A stretch of DNA of 6,344 nucleotides from JAQGMO01 sp050954505 (GTDB lineage: Bacteria; Pseudomonadota; Gammaproteobacteria; Burkholderiales; Burkholderiaceae_D). Position 1 is the stretch's first letter. The number at the start of each line of letters is the position of its first letter. The stretch lies in contig JBPBPY010000430.1 of the NCBI GenBank assembly GCA_050954505.1, positions 1-6,344 on the forward strand, in the 5' to 3' direction. A program made the position numbers and the translations under genes. The notes below the pieces were generated by a model. It did not search any database and was not told the DNA's origin. It saw only the letters and a list, made by a program, of their open reading frames with translations. This document shows positions 5,136 to 6,344 of the stretch, in pieces.

Positions 5136-6344
5136 ATGAACAAACCTCACCGCGTTCTTCCCGCCTTTACCGTGCTTGCTGCGGCCGTGACCACCTGTCT
5201 GTCGCTGTCAGGCAGCGTTTTTGCCCAGGCGGCGCCGGCACCAGCGCAGTCGATCGACAAGCTCAAGCAGATGCGTGTTTCGGGTACCGATCCGAATATC
5301 CCGACGGTGGTCCAGACCGGTGCCAATGCCGACGCCATTCGCGCCAACCTCAAACGCATCAAGCTGCCGCCCGGCTTCAAGATCGACCTGTATGCCGTCG
5401 TGCCCGATGCCCGCCACATGGCCGTTGCCCCATCGACCAACATGCTGTTTGTCGGTACCCGCAAGTCGACCGTCTGGGCTGTGACCGACCGCAACAGCAG
5501 TGGTACGGCAACCGAGGTCAAGCAGTTTGCGCCATCGCTGAAGATGGCGGTACCGAACGGGGTGTGCTGGACACGTGACGGCGTGCTGGTCGTCGTCGAA
5601 CAGAATCGCGTGCTGAGTTTTCCGGCAGCGGAATTCTTTTACGAAGGCGCCGATGTCGCCGTCGGCGAACTGGTCCCGCAAGGCAAGCTGATTCCGGTTG
5701 AAGATGAATCGTTCAACCATGGTGCGCGCGTTTGCCGCGTCGGCGCTGACAACAAGCTGTATATCGCACTTGGCCAGCCATTCAATGTGCCGCCGCGTGC
5801 GAACCTGCCGCGTTATGCCGAGTGGGGTATTGGAGGCATCGTCCGCATGGATGTGGCTGACGGCGCCAAGCGGGAGGTCTATGCACGCGGCATCCGCAAT
5901 TCGGTTGGAATCGACTTCAATCCCGGGAATGGCCAGTTGTGGTTTACCGATAACCAGACCGATGGCATGGGAGATGACACCCCGCCCGGTGAAGTCAACC
6001 GCATTACCAAGGCAGGGCAGAACTTTGGCTATCCATGGCTTGTTGGCAAGGTACGCATCAAGGAAGAGGGCTATGACAAGGATGCCCTGCCGGCCAACCT
6101 GACCGGTCCCGAAGTGGAAATGGCTGCCCATGCTGCCGACTTGGGCATGGTGTTCTATCGCGGCGACAAATTCCCGGCCAAGTACCGCGGCGGATTTTTT
6201 ACGGCAGAACATGGCTCCTGGAACCGCAGTAAGCCGATCGGTGCGCGCATCATGTTTACTTCGCTGAAGTCGGACGGTTCGGCCGACAAGACCGAGGTCT
6301 TTGCCGATGGCTGGCTCGACCCGGAAACCCAGCAATACCGTGGC
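5136..6344 (+). CDS. Exported sorbosone/glucose dehydrogenase-family protein (3' end off window)
   Basis: A frame of 403 residues runs without stop to the right edge. The start is ATG 5136 with GGAG 5 nt upstream. Residues 1-30 form a Sec signal peptide: a basic start (NKPHR), a hydrophobic core, and GSVFA followed by QA as the likely cleavage point. The mature part is a beta-propeller of the sorbosone/glucose dehydrogenase type: LPPGFKIDLYA (77-87), VPNGVCWTRDGVLVVVEQNR (139-158), FNHGARVCRVGADNKLYIALG (193-213) with H195 in the position of the family's catalytic-base histidine, GGIVRMD, ARGIRNSVGIDFNP, TDNQTDGMGDD, GQNFGYPW and AEHGSWNRSKPIGARI. Relatives oxidise sugars or aldehydes in the periplasm using PQQ and often hand electrons to cytochrome c; such a partner would lie beyond this window. 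Substrate and cofactor are inferred. The gene is separate from the preceding pair by 227 bp and a hairpin. Confidence 0.9.
   Translation, partial: MNKPHRVLPAFTVLAAAVTTCLSLSGSVFAQAAPAPAQSIDKLKQMRVSGTDPNIPTVVQTGANADAIRANLKRIKLPPGFKIDLYAVVPDARHMAVAPSTNMLFVGTRKSTVWAVTDRNSSGTATEVKQFAPSLKMAVPNGVCWTRDGVLVVVEQNRVLSFPAAEFFYEGADVAVGELVPQGKLIPVEDESFNHGARVCRVGADNKLYIALGQPFNVPPRANLPRYAEWGIGGIVRMDVADGAKREVYARGIRNSVGIDFNPGNGQLWFTDNQTDGMGDDTPPGEVNRITKAGQNFGYPWLVGKVRIKEEGYDKDALPANLTGPEVEMAAHAADLGMVFYRGDKFPAKYRGGFFTAEHGSWNRSKPIGARIMFTSLKSDGSADKTEVFADGWLDPETQQYRG

Noticed and set aside
5208..6335. Long minus-strand open frame (375 residues)
   Set aside because: It lies opposite the plus-strand sorbosone dehydrogenase-like gene, which has a signal peptide, a ribosome site and clear family motifs. 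The minus frame shows no recognisable domain and is a product of GC-rich codon use.

Overview
This is a GC-rich bacterial window with good Shine-Dalgarno sites on most genes. The gene content (a KfrA-type DNA-binding protein paired with a tyrosine recombinase, a family 15 glycoside hydrolase, a YghA-like dehydrogenase and a sorbosone dehydrogenase-type enzyme) would fit a betaproteobacterium, possibly of the Oxalobacteraceae. That placement is an inference from general resemblance; nothing in the window fixes the taxon.

Left part (1-1764): a divergent pair. The minus-strand gene at 1-282 is cut by the window edge and encodes the N-terminal DNA-binding part of a KfrA-like protein. The plus-strand gene ending at 1764 encodes a tyrosine recombinase with all the usual catalytic residues. 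Between them lies an AT-rich region of about 200 bp holding three related TTACGTAA-like elements, a perfect 9-bp inverted repeat and candidate promoters for both genes. This looks like a self-regulated recombinase module and is the most interesting part of the window. Its cargo, ends and attachment site are not visible here.

Middle part (2002-4908): two co-directional genes 66 bp apart. The first is a cytoplasmic GH15 trehalase/glucoamylase-like enzyme with both catalytic glutamates. The second is a YghA-type NAD(P)-dependent short-chain dehydrogenase with a strong ribosome binding site. They may form an operon for carbohydrate or stress metabolism. A long hairpin without a U-tract follows the second gene.

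Right part (5136-6344): after a 227-bp intergenic region comes an exported, beta-propeller sugar dehydrogenase of the sorbosone/glucose dehydrogenase family (probably PQQ-dependent). It is open at the right edge. It would act in the periplasm, whereas the GH15 enzyme and the dehydrogenase lack signal peptides, so a shared pathway is possible but not shown.

No tRNA, rRNA, CRISPR array or insertion sequence was recognised. No gene-free stretch exceeds 300 bp; the three intergenic regions are each described.
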